Shown here: in pieces, positions 7,955 through 17,170 of the stretch
Layout of the letters: every line of letters begins with the position of its first letter
Position numbering within the stretch: the stretch's first letter is position 1
DNA from: Massilioclostridium coli
GTDB taxonomy: Bacteria > Bacillota > Clostridia > Oscillospirales > Ruminococcaceae
Length of the DNA: 64,000 nucleotides
Direction: 5' to 3'
NCBI RefSeq assembly: GCF_900095865.1
Contig: NZ_FMIZ01000006.1
Coordinates: 434,001 to 498,000, forward strand
Notes under the pieces: model-generated
The model's database searches: none
Seen by the model: the letters and a program-made list of their open reading frames with translations, nothing else
What the model was told of the DNA's origin: nothing
Translations under genes and position numbers: made by a program

Positions 7955-9940
7955 TTAAGAAACATCTGCTTGGTCGATATAATCGGCGCCAAATTCAGCA
8001 ATATAATCTTTTCTTCCCTGTAAGTTGTCCCCCAACATCAGGTCAAACATTTCAGAGGTCGCCTGGGCATCGGTTGGAGTTACTTTAATCAACCGCCTAG
8101 TATCCGGGCACATGGTGGTCAGCCACATCATATCTGGCTCGTTTTCCCCCAGTCCTTTGGAACGCTGTAAAGTGAATTTCTGCCCTTTCAGCTCCGAAAG
8201 GATTTTGGTCTTTTCGGATTCACTATAGGCAAAATAGGTTTTTTGTTTGGTATTGATCTCAAATAAAGGGGACTGCGCGATATACACATAGCCTTCCTCA
8301 ATTAAAGTAGGCATCAAACGGTAAATCATAGTTAAAATCAAAGTACGGATTTGGAACCCATCCACATCCGCATCGGTACAGATAACTACCTTATTCCAAC
8401 GCAAGCCATTCAAATCAAACATGGATAAATCCTTGTTCGCCTTGCTTTTGACCTCTACGCCACAGCCCAACACTTTGACAATATCACTGATGATATCATT
8501 TTTAAAGATTTTATCATAATCTGCTTTTAAACAGTTGAGGATTTTCCCCCGCACTGGAATAATTGCCTGGAAATTGGCGTCACGCCCCAATTTACAAGCG
8601 CCCAAAGCGGAATCCCCTTCCACAATGTACAGTTCCCGGATGGAGATATCCTTGCTGCGGCAATCCACAAATTTCTGTACACGGTTAGCAATATCCATAT
8701 TTCCGGATAAGGTCTTTTTCAAGTTCAACCTTGTCTTTTCTGCCTTTTCGCGGCTGCGTTTGTTGATTAATACCTGTTCCGCGATTTTGCCCGCTTCCAT
8801 TGGGTTTTCAATAAAGTAGATTTCCAATTGATGTTTCAGGAAATCCGTCATTGCCTCGTAAATAAATTTATTGGTAATCGACTTTTTGGTCTGGTTTTCG
8901 TAGGAAGTCTGGGTGGAAAAAGAAGAGGAAATCAAAACCAAGCAGTCTTCTACATCAGAAAACGAAATCTTGCTTTCGTTTTTCAGATATTTCCCGTTCT
9001 GTTTGAGGTAGGCGTCAATTTGGGAAACAGTTGCTTGTTTTGCCGCCCGTTCTGGAGAACCCCCATGTTCCAGCCAGCTGGAGTTATGGTAATATTCTGT
9101 GCATTTTACCCGGTTGGAAAAAGTCAACGCCACGGATAATTTTACCTTATATTCCGGCTTATCCGGCCTATCCCGTCCTACCCGCTCAGTGGACCAGTAC
9201 TGTACTGAGGTCAGCGCCGTATCCCCAGCAATCTCTTTCACATAATCCTCAATTCCATTTTCATAGAGGAATTCTTCGGTTTCAAATCCCTTGTCCGTCT
9301 GGTTGCGGAACACAAAAAGCAGCCCATTATTGACAATCGCCTGCCGTTTTAAAATATCCCGGTAATAATCCGCTGGAATGTCGATGTCGGTAAACACCTG
9401 AATATCCGGTTTCCAACGGATACGGGTCCCACTCTGTTTGCGGGAACTCTCGGATTTTTTCAATCCTCCTATATTTTCGCCATGCTCAAATTCCAGCTCA
9501 TAGCATAATCCGTCACGGTGGATTTCCACCTGCATATATTCCGAAGAATATTGGGTAGCGCACAGACCAAGCCCATTCAGCCCTAAAGAGAACTCATAAC
9601 TCTCCGCTGAATTGGTATTGTACTTACCACCAGCGTATAATTCACAGAATACCAGCTCCCAGTTATATCGTTGCTCATTGTTATTGTAGTCCACTGGGAT
9701 ACCCCGTCCAAAGTCCTCTACTTCTACCGAATGGTCTTGATACCGGGTAATCACGATCTTATGCCCAAACCCTTCCCGGGCTTCGTCAATTGAGTTGGAT
9801 AAAATTTCAAATACAGAATGTTCACAGCCTTCCAGGCCATCGGAACCAAAAATAACCCCTGGGCGCTTCCGGACCCTGTCCGCACCCTTTAAGGAGGAAA
9901 TACTATCATTATCGTATGTGTTTTTTGATTTTTTTACCAT
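7955..9940 (-). CDS. parE: Type IIA topoisomerase subunit B, ParE-like
   Basis: ATPase subunit partner of the ParC-like protein. 661 aa from the ATG at 9940 (MVKKSKN): GGAGA lies 6 nt upstream, whereas the GTG two codons earlier abuts the ribosome site. GHKL ATP-binding motifs: EILSNSIDEA (Mg-binding Asn ~49), EDFGRGIPVD and GLNGLG. The TOPRIM domain shows VEGDSALG and DADVDG, and the C-terminus has the usual RSKGLGE-type motif. The N-terminal GVIFGSDGLEG differs from the common GMYIGS form, consistent with a divergent clade. Translation of parC probably follows directly. Confidence 0.88.
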   Translation of the reverse strand: MVKKSKNTYDNDSISSLKGADRVRKRPGVIFGSDGLEGCEHSVFEILSNSIDEAREGFGHKIVITRYQDHSVEVEDFGRGIPVDYNNNEQRYNWELVFCELYAGGKYNTNSAESYEFSLGLNGLGLCATQYSSEYMQVEIHRDGLCYELEFEHGENIGGLKKSESSRKQSGTRIRWKPDIQVFTDIDIPADYYRDILKRQAIVNNGLLFVFRNQTDKGFETEEFLYENGIEDYVKEIAGDTALTSVQYWSTERVGRDRPDKPEYKVKLSVALTFSNRVKCTEYYHNSSWLEHGGSPERAAKQATVSQIDAYLKQNGKYLKNESKISFSDVEDCLVLISSSFSTQTSYENQTKKSITNKFIYEAMTDFLKHQLEIYFIENPMEAGKIAEQVLINKRSREKAEKTRLNLKKTLSGNMDIANRVQKFVDCRSKDISIRELYIVEGDSALGACKLGRDANFQAIIPVRGKILNCLKADYDKIFKNDIISDIVKVLGCGVEVKSKANKDLSMFDLNGLRWNKVVICTDADVDGFQIRTLILTMIYRLMPTLIEEGYVYIAQSPLFEINTKQKTYFAYSESEKTKILSELKGQKFTLQRSKGLGENEPDMMWLTTMCPDTRRLIKVTPTDAQATSEMFDLMLGDNLQGRKDYIAEFGADYIDQADVS

Positions 9941-10271
9941 TTGCACTCTCCTGCTTTTCCTTGTCCATACAAATGCTTGTTCTATTCTTTCATCCTAAAA
10001 ATTAAGCTCTAAATTCTTATTTTAACTGGAAAAATCCCGAAAGTCAACTTTTAACCTGTCGAATCCCCTGCATTTCGTTGCTTGTATCGTAGTTTATATG
10101 ATATACTAAAATAAAAAAACCGTATTGGTTTTTAATTGTATTCCAAAATATAAGCTATAAAAGTGTACCATAAACGGAGGCTATCTGATTTGATTTAGAA
10201 TATCAACTTTGTATCCGATTGATATACACCGATGGTGCAATGAAAAATTCTCGAGCAATTGAGGGATTCAT
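9941..10271. other. Divergent promoter region between parE and the helicase gene
   Basis: 331 bp. On + a candidate promoter is TTGCTT (10078-10083), 18-bp spacer, TATACT (10102-10107). On - a weaker TTGACT (10043-10048), 17-bp spacer, TAAAAA is visible. No ORF or stable structured RNA seen. Confidence 0.4.
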
Positions 10272-12836
10272 ATGACATTTGAACAACAATATCAACAGCT
10301 CAACCAACAGCAAAAACGGGTTGTGGATGGGCTGGACCAAAATATTCTATTGTTGGCGGCCGCAGGAACGGGAAAAACCAATACATTGGCACTGCGGATT
10401 GCCAATATCCTGCGGCAAGGGCTAGCGGAAGGAAATCAGATTTTATGCCTTACCTTTACCAACCGCGCCTGTAAAGAGATGAAAGAGCGGATTTCTTCTA
10501 TGGAATCCGCAAAGGATATTACGGTACGCACTTTCCACAGCTTTTGTTTTGAAGTTGTGCGTGGTTATGCCAAACAAAGCGATATTTCAACTGATTTGAT
10601 GATTAGCGATGAGGATGATTGCCTTGACCTGCTCAAAGAGCTGGATTTATCTGCCATGGGCTGCGATAATTTACAGCCAGTACAGCAGTTTATCAACCAC
10701 ATCAAAGAACAAAAAATGATTTTTCCCACCCTAAATTTTCAACAGATTATTCAATACTGTTACCAACATGACAGGATGAAGTTGGAACAGGTATGCAGTA
10801 TCCGTGGAAATTTAAACCAAGTACAATATCGGTTTCTCTTAAAATACGGCGCTGGATTGGTCAAACGGTATAATCGGTTGTTGGAAGAACGGCATAGTGT
10901 AGATTTTAACGATATTTTAGCAAAAGGGATGGAAGCGTTAAGTGATGAAACCTATTGCGACAGGATAAAACAGCAATACCATTTTATCCACATTGACGAA
11001 GTACAGGATACCAGCCTAATTGAATACCAAATTGTAGAAAAAATATTTGGCAACGCAAAGATAATGCTCTGCGGCGATTATTTTCAAACCATCTACCAAT
11101 GGAGGGGGTCCAAACCAAGGGATATCTTCGGCAGGTTTACCAAGGAATATCACCCTACCCGCATTGTATTCGACCAAAACTACCGTTCTACCCAACTGTT
11201 GTTAAACGCCTCCTATGACTTTTTAAAAACATCCTTTCCCCAACAAGTACAGGATATTTATGGGGAACAGATGCAGGCAAAAGCCACTGACCCCGGAAAT
11301 CCAATTTTACTCCATTGCGCTGACCATCCTGCGGATGAAGCTGCATGGATCCATCAACAAATCCAACAGTTAGGAGATGTGGACCTATCCCGGGTTGCGG
11401 TACTATGCCGGAATAACATCCATGCCTATCGCTTGAGTGAAGATCTATTAAAAATCAATCTGGAAGGTGGTAAATGGATTGATTTCCTGTTGGCGGACCA
11501 ATATAAGTTTTTCCGGACAAAGGAAATCAAAGATATTCTGGCTTTCTTGCGCCTCGCTGTTAATCGGTACGATGATACCAGTTTAGCCAGAATTATGTTG
11601 GGATATGTACGTGGGGTGGGGATAAAAACCCTCCAAAAGCTGGAAAGCAAAGATTATCGTACTCTTGGAATCCGCCTAAACGACTGGCTCCGCCCTGGTA
11701 TCCAGACTGGAAACCCGTATGATCCACTGCAAAAAGCACTGTTAAACGAAAATGTAGTTGTTTTTGATGTAGAAAGCACCGGGACAGACACCTCCAGCGA
11801 TGAAATTATTCAAATTGCCGCTGTCAGGATTGATGCGGAAGGTAGAGTATTGGAACAATTTGAGCAGCTTTTAATTCCCTCCAAACCTGTGGGTAGCTCT
11901 GAAGCAGTCCATCATTTCAGTGATTCCTATTTACAAAAACATGGAAGAGATGCCAAACAGGTTTTACAGGAATTCAACCAGTTTTTATATGGGCGTGTTG
12001 TGGTTGGCCACAATGTAAGCTATGATTTAACAATACTCTCCAGCCAATTGGCACGTCTCGGCTTGCCACAGGCCGGTTACATCGATGATTTTGACACGTT
12101 GGATTTGGCAAGGCGTTTTTATCCAGAACTTCCAAACCATAAGTTGGAAACACTAAGCCAGTTATTGGATACCCAGGTAAAATCCAGCCATGACGCAATG
12201 GATGATATTCTGGCAACCAAGGATGTCCTGATCCATTTGGTGACAAAAAAATTGCCGGAATTTGCCTTGCAGCGTCAACCAATTTATCTGGCATACCAGC
12301 CAAAATTCGCTAAATTGGCACAGATGTTACAGCAATTACAAAAAGATGCCAAAACAACCCCGCTACAGGAATTAGTAGAACAGGTGATACAATCCGCTCA
12401 TATTGAACAGCTTAACAATACACAGCAGCAACAAAATCATATCCAGGAAATCCGTTACCTGGTACGGGAATTATCCCAACCCGAAAAAAGTTGTTGGGAC
12501 AATATCCACGCCCTGTTGGAGGTTTCCAGCTTATCCGCTACTAGCCTGGACCGTATGCTGGCACTAAAACCAAGGGTTCCGATTATCACCGTACATCAGG
12601 CAAAAGGAGCGGAGTTTGACTACGTATTTCTCGCTGGATTACAGGATGATATGTTTCCTTCTTATTTTTCTCAAAAAGAGGGCAATTTGGCAGAAGAAAG
12701 GCGAACTTTTTATGTGGCCATGACCCGGGCAAAAAAGCAGCTCTATTTTAGCTGTTCTCTCTCTATTGACGGAAGGCCGAAAAAAATCAGCCGGTTTATT
12801 GGGGAGATTCCAAAAAAATATCTTCATGTAATTTAA
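10272..12836 (+). CDS. UvrD/PcrA-type SF1 helicase with an inserted DEDDh 3'-5' exonuclease domain
   Basis: 854 aa. Predicted ATP-driven 3'-5' DNA helicase combined with a DnaQ-type exonuclease. Helicase motifs: Walker A AAAGTGKT (29-36), motif II IDEVQD (D242, E243), motif III GDYFQTIYQWRG (~261-272), motif IV QNYRST (302-307), motif V TVHQAKGAEFD (from 773), motif VI YVAMTRAKKQ (814-823). Between IV and V lies an exonuclease domain (~495-660) with all five residues: D499 and E501 in FDVEST, D585 in HNVSYD, H640 and D645 in HDAMDD. The exonuclease is therefore inserted inside the second RecA half, not appended at an end. Single gene, GAGG-type ribosome site. Likely role: DNA repair or replication-fork processing; the exact pathway is not known. 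Confidence 0.88.
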   Translation: MTFEQQYQQLNQQQKRVVDGLDQNILLLAAAGTGKTNTLALRIANILRQGLAEGNQILCLTFTNRACKEMKERISSMESAKDITVRTFHSFCFEVVRGYAKQSDISTDLMISDEDDCLDLLKELDLSAMGCDNLQPVQQFINHIKEQKMIFPTLNFQQIIQYCYQHDRMKLEQVCSIRGNLNQVQYRFLLKYGAGLVKRYNRLLEERHSVDFNDILAKGMEALSDETYCDRIKQQYHFIHIDEVQDTSLIEYQIVEKIFGNAKIMLCGDYFQTIYQWRGSKPRDIFGRFTKEYHPTRIVFDQNYRSTQLLLNASYDFLKTSFPQQVQDIYGEQMQAKATDPGNPILLHCADHPADEAAWIHQQIQQLGDVDLSRVAVLCRNNIHAYRLSEDLLKINLEGGKWIDFLLADQYKFFRTKEIKDILAFLRLAVNRYDDTSLARIMLGYVRGVGIKTLQKLESKDYRTLGIRLNDWLRPGIQTGNPYDPLQKALLNENVVVFDVESTGTDTSSDEIIQIAAVRIDAEGRVLEQFEQLLIPSKPVGSSEAVHHFSDSYLQKHGRDAKQVLQEFNQFLYGRVVVGHNVSYDLTILSSQLARLGLPQAGYIDDFDTLDLARRFYPELPNHKLETLSQLLDTQVKSSHDAMDDILATKDVLIHLVTKKLPEFALQRQPIYLAYQPKFAKLAQMLQQLQKDAKTTPLQELVEQVIQSAHIEQLNNTQQQQNHIQEIRYLVRELSQPEKSCWDNIHALLEVSSLSATSLDRMLALKPRVPIITVHQAKGAEFDYVFLAGLQDDMFPSYFSQKEGNLAEERRTFYVAMTRAKKQLYFSCSLSIDGRPKKISRFIGEIPKKYLHVI

Positions 12837-13317
12837 ACTTTCCACTTTTCCACATTTGTTTGTTAAAATAAGATGGATAATATTCAATCCAGTATTCAGC
12901 AACCCGTTAAACACGTATTAAACGGAAAAATTGAAGAGGATAAATTAAGTTTTCTCCATCGCAAATTGTTGCGATACAGCGGAAAACGATATATTATATG
13001 AAATAATGTAAAAGCCAGTATTAGCAAACGAAAACATAGTCCAGAGCGAAATAAATGCAGTAAACATACCAGTAGAATGGATAAACGAATCACAATAGTG
13101 GGAAGAGAGAATAAAACTCCTATCACAAACATCGCTACTTCGATAGGACTAAAAAGCCACCATTATCAAAATCAATTGTTGCAAAGATCGGGAATTTTGT
13201 GCTATTGCGAGGATAGCAATAACAGAGTAATCACTTTGGTTTTCCGTAAAAAATAATTTCTTCTCTTTTTCCTTTCATTTTTTATAAAATAATAAGCAAC
13301 TTTTTTTCAAAAACCTA
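12837..13317. other. Intergenic region with an interrupted reading frame
   Basis: Nothing firmly supported. On + one frame runs from an ATG at 12873 through a single TGA (12999-13001) to TAA at 13254-13256, about 127 codons, Lys/Arg-rich, without a ribosome site. On - a hydrophobic 78-codon frame (12896-13132) overlaps it. One is probably the mirror image of the other; either could be a decayed gene or chance. Confidence 0.3.
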
Positions 13318-13346
13318 TTGACAAATCTCAAACTATCATGTAGAAT
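13318..13346 (+). promoter_or_regulatory. Promoter of tRNA-Leu
   Basis: TTGACA (13318-13323), 17-bp spacer, TAGAAT (13341-13346), 19 bp before the mature tRNA 5' end. Confidence 0.8.
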
Positions 13347-13365
13347 AATATAGGTTAATTCATTA

Positions 13366-13453
13366 GCCGCTGTGGCGGAATAGGCAGACGCAAGGGACTT
13401 AAAATCCCTCGGTAGATAATACCGTACCGGTTCAAGTCCGGTCAGCGGCACCA
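13366..13453 (+). tRNA. tRNA-Leu(UAA)
   Basis: 88 nt including an encoded CCA. Acceptor arms GCCGCTG / CAGCGGC with discriminator A. Anticodon stem AGGGA / TCCCT encloses the loop CTTAAAA with anticodon TAA at 13400-13402. A long variable arm (CGGTAGATAATACCG) marks a class II leucine tRNA, and the T-loop is GGTTCAAGTCC. Confidence 0.96.
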
Positions 13454-13454
13454 A

Positions 13455-13493
13455 AAGAGTCTGAACGCAAATTGTGTTCAGACTCTTTTTTTG
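13455..13493 (+). terminator. Intrinsic terminator of tRNA-Leu
   Basis: AGAGTCTGAAC pairs with GTTCAGACTCT, followed by seven T residues; it starts 2 bp after the CCA end. Confidence 0.9.
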
Positions 13494-13549
13494 CCCAAAA
13501 TAAGATACCTACACTGAAAGCTAAGTATTTTTATAACACTAAAATTTTA

Positions 13550-13590
13550 AAATAGTGGGTTTTTATTAATTCCACTATCTTTTTTATTTT
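13550..13590. terminator. Bidirectional hairpin terminator
   Basis: ATAGTGG / CCACTAT stem with T-rich flanks on both strands. It lies ~90 bp after the stop of the minus-strand membrane protein gene and can terminate that operon. Confidence 0.55.
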
Positions 13591-13676
13591 CATGGAATAA
13601 TTCCGCCTTAAATGATAAAACTTTACCAGCTTTATACCATTTTTCCAAAAATATCCTAATCACTTTTTTCTTTGGG

Positions 13677-14363
13677 TTAATTTTGAACCGGAGTAATCTT
13701 AATTGTAAGCTCCGAAAATATTTTTCTTATCGTTTGATAAGCCCATTCTGCTTCCCTCATTGAAATATAAAAATCTTCCCAATCCTTCTCGTTTATCTCT
13801 TGTTTCAAATGAAAACGAATCACCACTGTATCTGCAGATTCATTTTCCTTGTGGGAAAACAAATTTCCTTCAAATTCGACAAAATTTAAATGAGCAAATT
13901 GAATAAAGCTACAGCCACCATATTCATCACAATAGACACAAAAAGGATCCCCAAATAATAATTTAGGTTTTAATAATTTATTTTTTCCACATTTTAATGG
14001 AATCACCTCAAAGGAACTAGATTGTAATTCATCTGAAAATAACTGTTGTTCAGATTCGGTCAAATTTTTTTCCACTTGTTGTATGTATCGTTGTTGAAAT
14101 TTTTTTATTCCTTTCGTGCTGGCTGAACCAATAAAAACCACCACTGTCATACAAAGAGCAAGGATAATTCCAATTATCCCAAAAATGAAAAACACCCTTT
14201 GCGTGGGTCCCTTCCGTGCTAGCCCAAATAAAATTGGGATTAATATTCCCACAACAATACAAACTGGTATTACCTTTTTTCGCTGTTCCCTGCAATCTTT
14301 TTGGTGTGTCTGTACCACTTCTTCTACTTGCTGATTTACCCATTCTTGTAACTGAACTATCAT
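13677..14363 (-). CDS. Unknown two-TM membrane protein with a cytoplasmic beta-rich domain
   Basis: 228 aa, not recognised. A charged N-terminal helix (~1-28) precedes two transmembrane segments (~31-48 and ~58-80), then a soluble domain with a possible coiled stretch (~88-105) and a Cys pair (FCVYCDEYGGC, ~140-150). Third gene of the esterase-GT2 operon, 30 bp after the glycosyltransferase stop, with GGGCGG just upstream of the ATG. The context suggests an envelope-related role, but nothing in the sequence fixes one. Overall shape recalls bacterial PH or YcxB-like membrane proteins without a clear motif match. Confidence 0.7.
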   Translation of the reverse strand: MIVQLQEWVNQQVEEVVQTHQKDCREQRKKVIPVCIVVGILIPILFGLARKGPTQRVFFIFGIIGIILALCMTVVVFIGSASTKGIKKFQQRYIQQVEKNLTESEQQLFSDELQSSSFEVIPLKCGKNKLLKPKLLFGDPFCVYCDEYGGCSFIQFAHLNFVEFEGNLFSHKENESADTVVIRFHLKQEINEKDWEDFYISMREAEWAYQTIRKIFSELTIKITPVQN

Positions 14364-14393
14364 ATCCGCCCTTTTGCTCCTTGTATTCCTTTT

Positions 14394-15362
14394 TTATTGA
14401 TGTCCTTGTTTGTGTTCTTCCTCTAAAAAACTTTCAACGATAAACCGAGGCCGCTCCTTGGTCTCCAAATAGATTTTTCCAATATATTCTCCTACTACAC
14501 CAATGGATAACAGCAAAAGTCCTCCGATAGCCCATACCGAAACCGCTACGCTAGCCCATCCAACGACAGTGGCTCCCATAAAGAAACGAACTAAAATATA
14601 AATAAGCATGGCAATACTAACAAAAAACACCATAAACCCTAATCCTGTGATCAAACGGATTGGTTTAATACTCAATGAAGTAATACCCTCCAATGCCAAT
14701 GCCAACATCTTTTTTAACGGATATTTGCTTTCTCCAGCAAACCGTTCTTTTCTCTCATAAGTGACAATATCAGAAGGATACCCTATCATAGGCACTATTC
14801 CCCTCAGAAATAGATTTACCTCTTTAAATTGAGCTAACCCTTCCAATGCCCGTTTGCTCATTAGGCGATAATCAGCATGATTAAACACTGTATTTGCCCC
14901 TAAGTGGTTCATAATCCGATAAAAAGCTTCAGCTGTAAACCGTTTAAAAAAGCTGTCGGTTTTCCGCTTGCTTCTCACACCATATACAATATCACAGCCT
15001 GCTAAATATTTATCCACCATCTGATCTATTGCATTGATATCATCCTGTAAATCCGCATCCATGGAAATTACCATATCCGCATATTCCTTTACGGTCATTA
15101 ATCCAGCTAGCAACGCATTTTGATGCCCACGATTTTTGCTTAGGTTAATCCCACTAAAAAGAGGGTTATCTTGATGCAATTTACAAATCATCTGCCATGT
15201 ATTATCTTTGGAACCATCATTGATGAATACAACCCTGCTTAAATCAGAAATTTTTTTCTGGCGAATCAGTTGTTCCATTTTATCTTTCATCTGTTTTGCT
15301 GTTTCTGGTAAAACTTCCTGCTCATTATAGCAGGGAATTACAACATACAATGTATTTTTCAA
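14394..15362 (-). CDS. GT2 glycosyltransferase, polyprenyl-phosphate sugar transferase type
   Basis: 322 aa. GT-A fold domain (1-~230) with VVIPCYNE (8-15), INDGSKD (47-53), the divalent-metal motif MDADLQDD (101-108), RSKRKTD and a GESKYPL segment, followed by two C-terminal transmembrane helices (~235-258 and ~270-295). This layout is that of DPM1/GtrB/CsbB-like enzymes that move a sugar from a nucleotide donor to undecaprenyl phosphate at the inner membrane face for cell-surface modification. It lies 28 bp after the esterase gene. GGGGAG is 15 nt upstream of the ATG, rather far; an in-frame TGA immediately before excludes an earlier start. Confidence 0.87.
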   Translation of the reverse strand: MKNTLYVVIPCYNEQEVLPETAKQMKDKMEQLIRQKKISDLSRVVFINDGSKDNTWQMICKLHQDNPLFSGINLSKNRGHQNALLAGLMTVKEYADMVISMDADLQDDINAIDQMVDKYLAGCDIVYGVRSKRKTDSFFKRFTAEAFYRIMNHLGANTVFNHADYRLMSKRALEGLAQFKEVNLFLRGIVPMIGYPSDIVTYERKERFAGESKYPLKKMLALALEGITSLSIKPIRLITGLGFMVFFVSIAMLIYILVRFFMGATVVGWASVAVSVWAIGGLLLLSIGVVGEYIGKIYLETKERPRFIVESFLEEEHKQGHQ

Positions 15363-15390
15363 AGCTGGTTCTCCCCTTTCGTATTCGCTG

Positions 15391-16386
15391 TTATGTAATT
15401 GGTAAATTTGGCTCAGAATGTTTTTGAATAAATTGTTGGATCAATTCCATAGATTCTTTCACTTGCTGAAATTTTAGCGGCAATGAAATAAAACCATGTA
15501 GCGCATCTGAAATCCGGATAATTTCCACTTGGTTTCCTGCCTGCCGCAGTTTCTCACCATAGGCTTCCCCTTCATCCCGTAGAGGATCATATTCTGCGGT
15601 AAGGATTAGCGTATCTGGTTGACGGGAAAAATCCTTGGCCAACAATGGTGCAAAATAGGGGTTTTCCCAATCATTCTGGTTTCCCATATACAGTTCCATA
15701 TAATCCTGCAACATCTTAGAAGTTAGTAGATAATCACTCCCGTTTTCCTGAATGGAAGCAAAAGGGGAAGTATCACCATGATCATTATACGTAGCCGGAT
15801 AAATTAGCACCTGCCGTTTAGGCTCAAAATCCCCACGATCCCGAGCCATCAGGGAAACTGACGCTGCCAAGTTTCCTCCAGCACTATCCCCGATTAAGGT
15901 GATATATTCCGGTTTAGAGTGGAGTAAATCTGTCTTTTGAAAAATTTCTTTCGCTACTGCATAACAATCTTCCAATCCTGCTGGAAAAGGGTGTTCCGGT
16001 GCCAAACGGTAATCCACTGAAACAACCAAATGTTTGGTTTTGGTAGCCAGGTTTAAACAGACCCGATTGTAGCTGTCAATATTTCCAGCAACCCATCCCC
16101 CACCATGGAAAAATAAAAGGATTGGGTATTCCTTGGTATTATTCCAATTGTGTTCATCCACAATCTCCTCAGATGGATTCTTGCCCAAAACGGGAGAAAA
16201 AATACGCACTGGTATTTTATGATCCTGATAAAAAACACTGTGGTCCCATACATTATAGCTGGGTTTAATTGGATGGTATCCTTTTACGTTCATAAAAGTA
16301 CGTTCCAGCTTATAATTCTTCTTTAGGTTGATATCCGGATAAGAAAGCGCTTTTAATGCGGCTTTCATCAATTTATTAATTGCCAT
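15391..16386 (-). CDS. Alpha/beta hydrolase, HSL-family carboxylesterase
   Basis: 331 aa, no signal peptide, so cytoplasmic. Hormone-sensitive-lipase-type motifs: oxyanion-hole HGGGW (94-98), nucleophile elbow GDSAG (Ser168), acid Asp267 in AEYDPLRDEG and His297 in ALHGF, a complete catalytic triad. Likely hydrolyses short-chain acyl or acetyl esters; substrate unknown. First gene of a three-gene operon with a GT2 glycosyltransferase and a membrane protein, which suggests removal of acyl groups from a glycan or lipid-linked intermediate (inference). AGGAG precedes the ATG. A structured RNA with a terminator lies 120 bp upstream. Confidence 0.9.
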   Translation of the reverse strand: MAINKLMKAALKALSYPDINLKKNYKLERTFMNVKGYHPIKPSYNVWDHSVFYQDHKIPVRIFSPVLGKNPSEEIVDEHNWNNTKEYPILLFFHGGGWVAGNIDSYNRVCLNLATKTKHLVVSVDYRLAPEHPFPAGLEDCYAVAKEIFQKTDLLHSKPEYITLIGDSAGGNLAASVSLMARDRGDFEPKRQVLIYPATYNDHGDTSPFASIQENGSDYLLTSKMLQDYMELYMGNQNDWENPYFAPLLAKDFSRQPDTLILTAEYDPLRDEGEAYGEKLRQAGNQVEIIRISDALHGFISLPLKFQQVKESMELIQQFIQKHSEPNLPIT

Positions 16387-16504
16387 AAAAGCTCCTGTTC
16401 TGGAATTTTCAATTTACATGTTTTCCAATCGTATGGTAGTAACATGTTTATATTGTGAATTTACGTTTTATTATACATGTTTTTGGATGAGTTGACAAGA
16501 AAAA

Positions 16505-16800
16505 CAAAAAAGAGAAAAGCCTACTTTTGGGCATAAAGTAGGCTTTTCTCTTTCACGTTTTAAATTTGGAGAGGAAAAAATCGAAATCTGCAGTGAAACT
16601 ATAAGGATTAAAAGGGGAACCTACCACGTACGTAGGCGGAGCGATGTGGGCGCATGCTCCAAAAATCCATTTTCCTGCGATTTCTGAGAAGAAGAAAAAG
16701 TGTTGAAATCAACTAAAATCGCAACATAAAGTGTAACGTTAAACTATTTTTCTCCTGTTTTTGGGGTACTTGGCAGTTGGGCTGCTGCCTTAGTAATATT
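16505..16800 (-). ncRNA. Candidate structured RNA ending in a strong terminator (6S-like or leader RNA)
   Basis: No ORF fits here, yet the minus strand has layered pairing: AGGAGAAAAAT (~16748-16758) can pair with ATTTTTTCCTCTCC (~16569-16582), closing ~190 nt. Inside are GCGATTT / AAATCGC, GGAGC / GCTCC and a CCTAC / GTAGG arm pair. After the closing stem comes a 17-bp hairpin (16511-16553) and a long T-run on the minus strand. A possible promoter (TTTTGA, 17 bp, TAATAT) lies near 16800. Closing stem plus bubble plus terminal hairpin recalls 6S RNA; alternatively it is a cis-acting leader of the esterase operon. Strand is inferred from the terminator. Confidence 0.5.
16508..16553 (-). terminator. 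Strong intrinsic terminator
   Basis: AGAGAAAAGCCTACTTT pairs with its complement; on the minus strand it is followed by a run of six T, G and five more T. It is 120 bp upstream of the esterase start and ends the RNA candidate at 16505-16800. Confidence 0.85.
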
Positions 16801-17170
16801 ATTTGATATATTTTAAAATCAAAATCGAGAAAAATATCTTGTTACCAACCATTCTGCGTTTCCACCAAGGAGGATGTGGAATAAAACCGATACGGTGCAG
16901 ACTGTTTTTTCAATTTAATTTATTCTATACATATCAGGTACTGTATAAAACAAATAATCAAATCGAAAAGAACTTTATGTTGATTCAGATCTTGATTGAT
17001 TACAACTTTAGTATACTCATATAATCGACAAATGTCAACGGTATTTTAGTAAAATCAGCATTTGGCACAACAATACATATATTAACGCACTATTTTGGTT
17101 AATATGCTGCGTAATTCGACGTTTAGTTAAAAATACAACCTTAAAACTTGGCGAATTTTACGAAAATTTT
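16801..17170. other. AT-rich intergenic stretch, nothing supported
   Basis: Upstream of the structured RNA and downstream of the PH-domain gene on the minus strand. A possible + frame at 16803-17024 lacks a ribosome site and family features. No hairpin with a T-run seen. Confidence 0.4.

Noticed and set aside
12896-13132. 78-codon hydrophobic minus-strand frame
   Set aside because: No ribosome site; the Leu/Phe-rich composition is what the antisense of a Lys-rich AT-rich stretch gives. Kept only as a low-interest note.
16803-17024. 73-codon + strand frame in the AT-rich region
   Set aside because: No ribosome site, no domain pattern; low-complexity Ile/Phe/Lys composition typical of AT-rich noncoding DNA.
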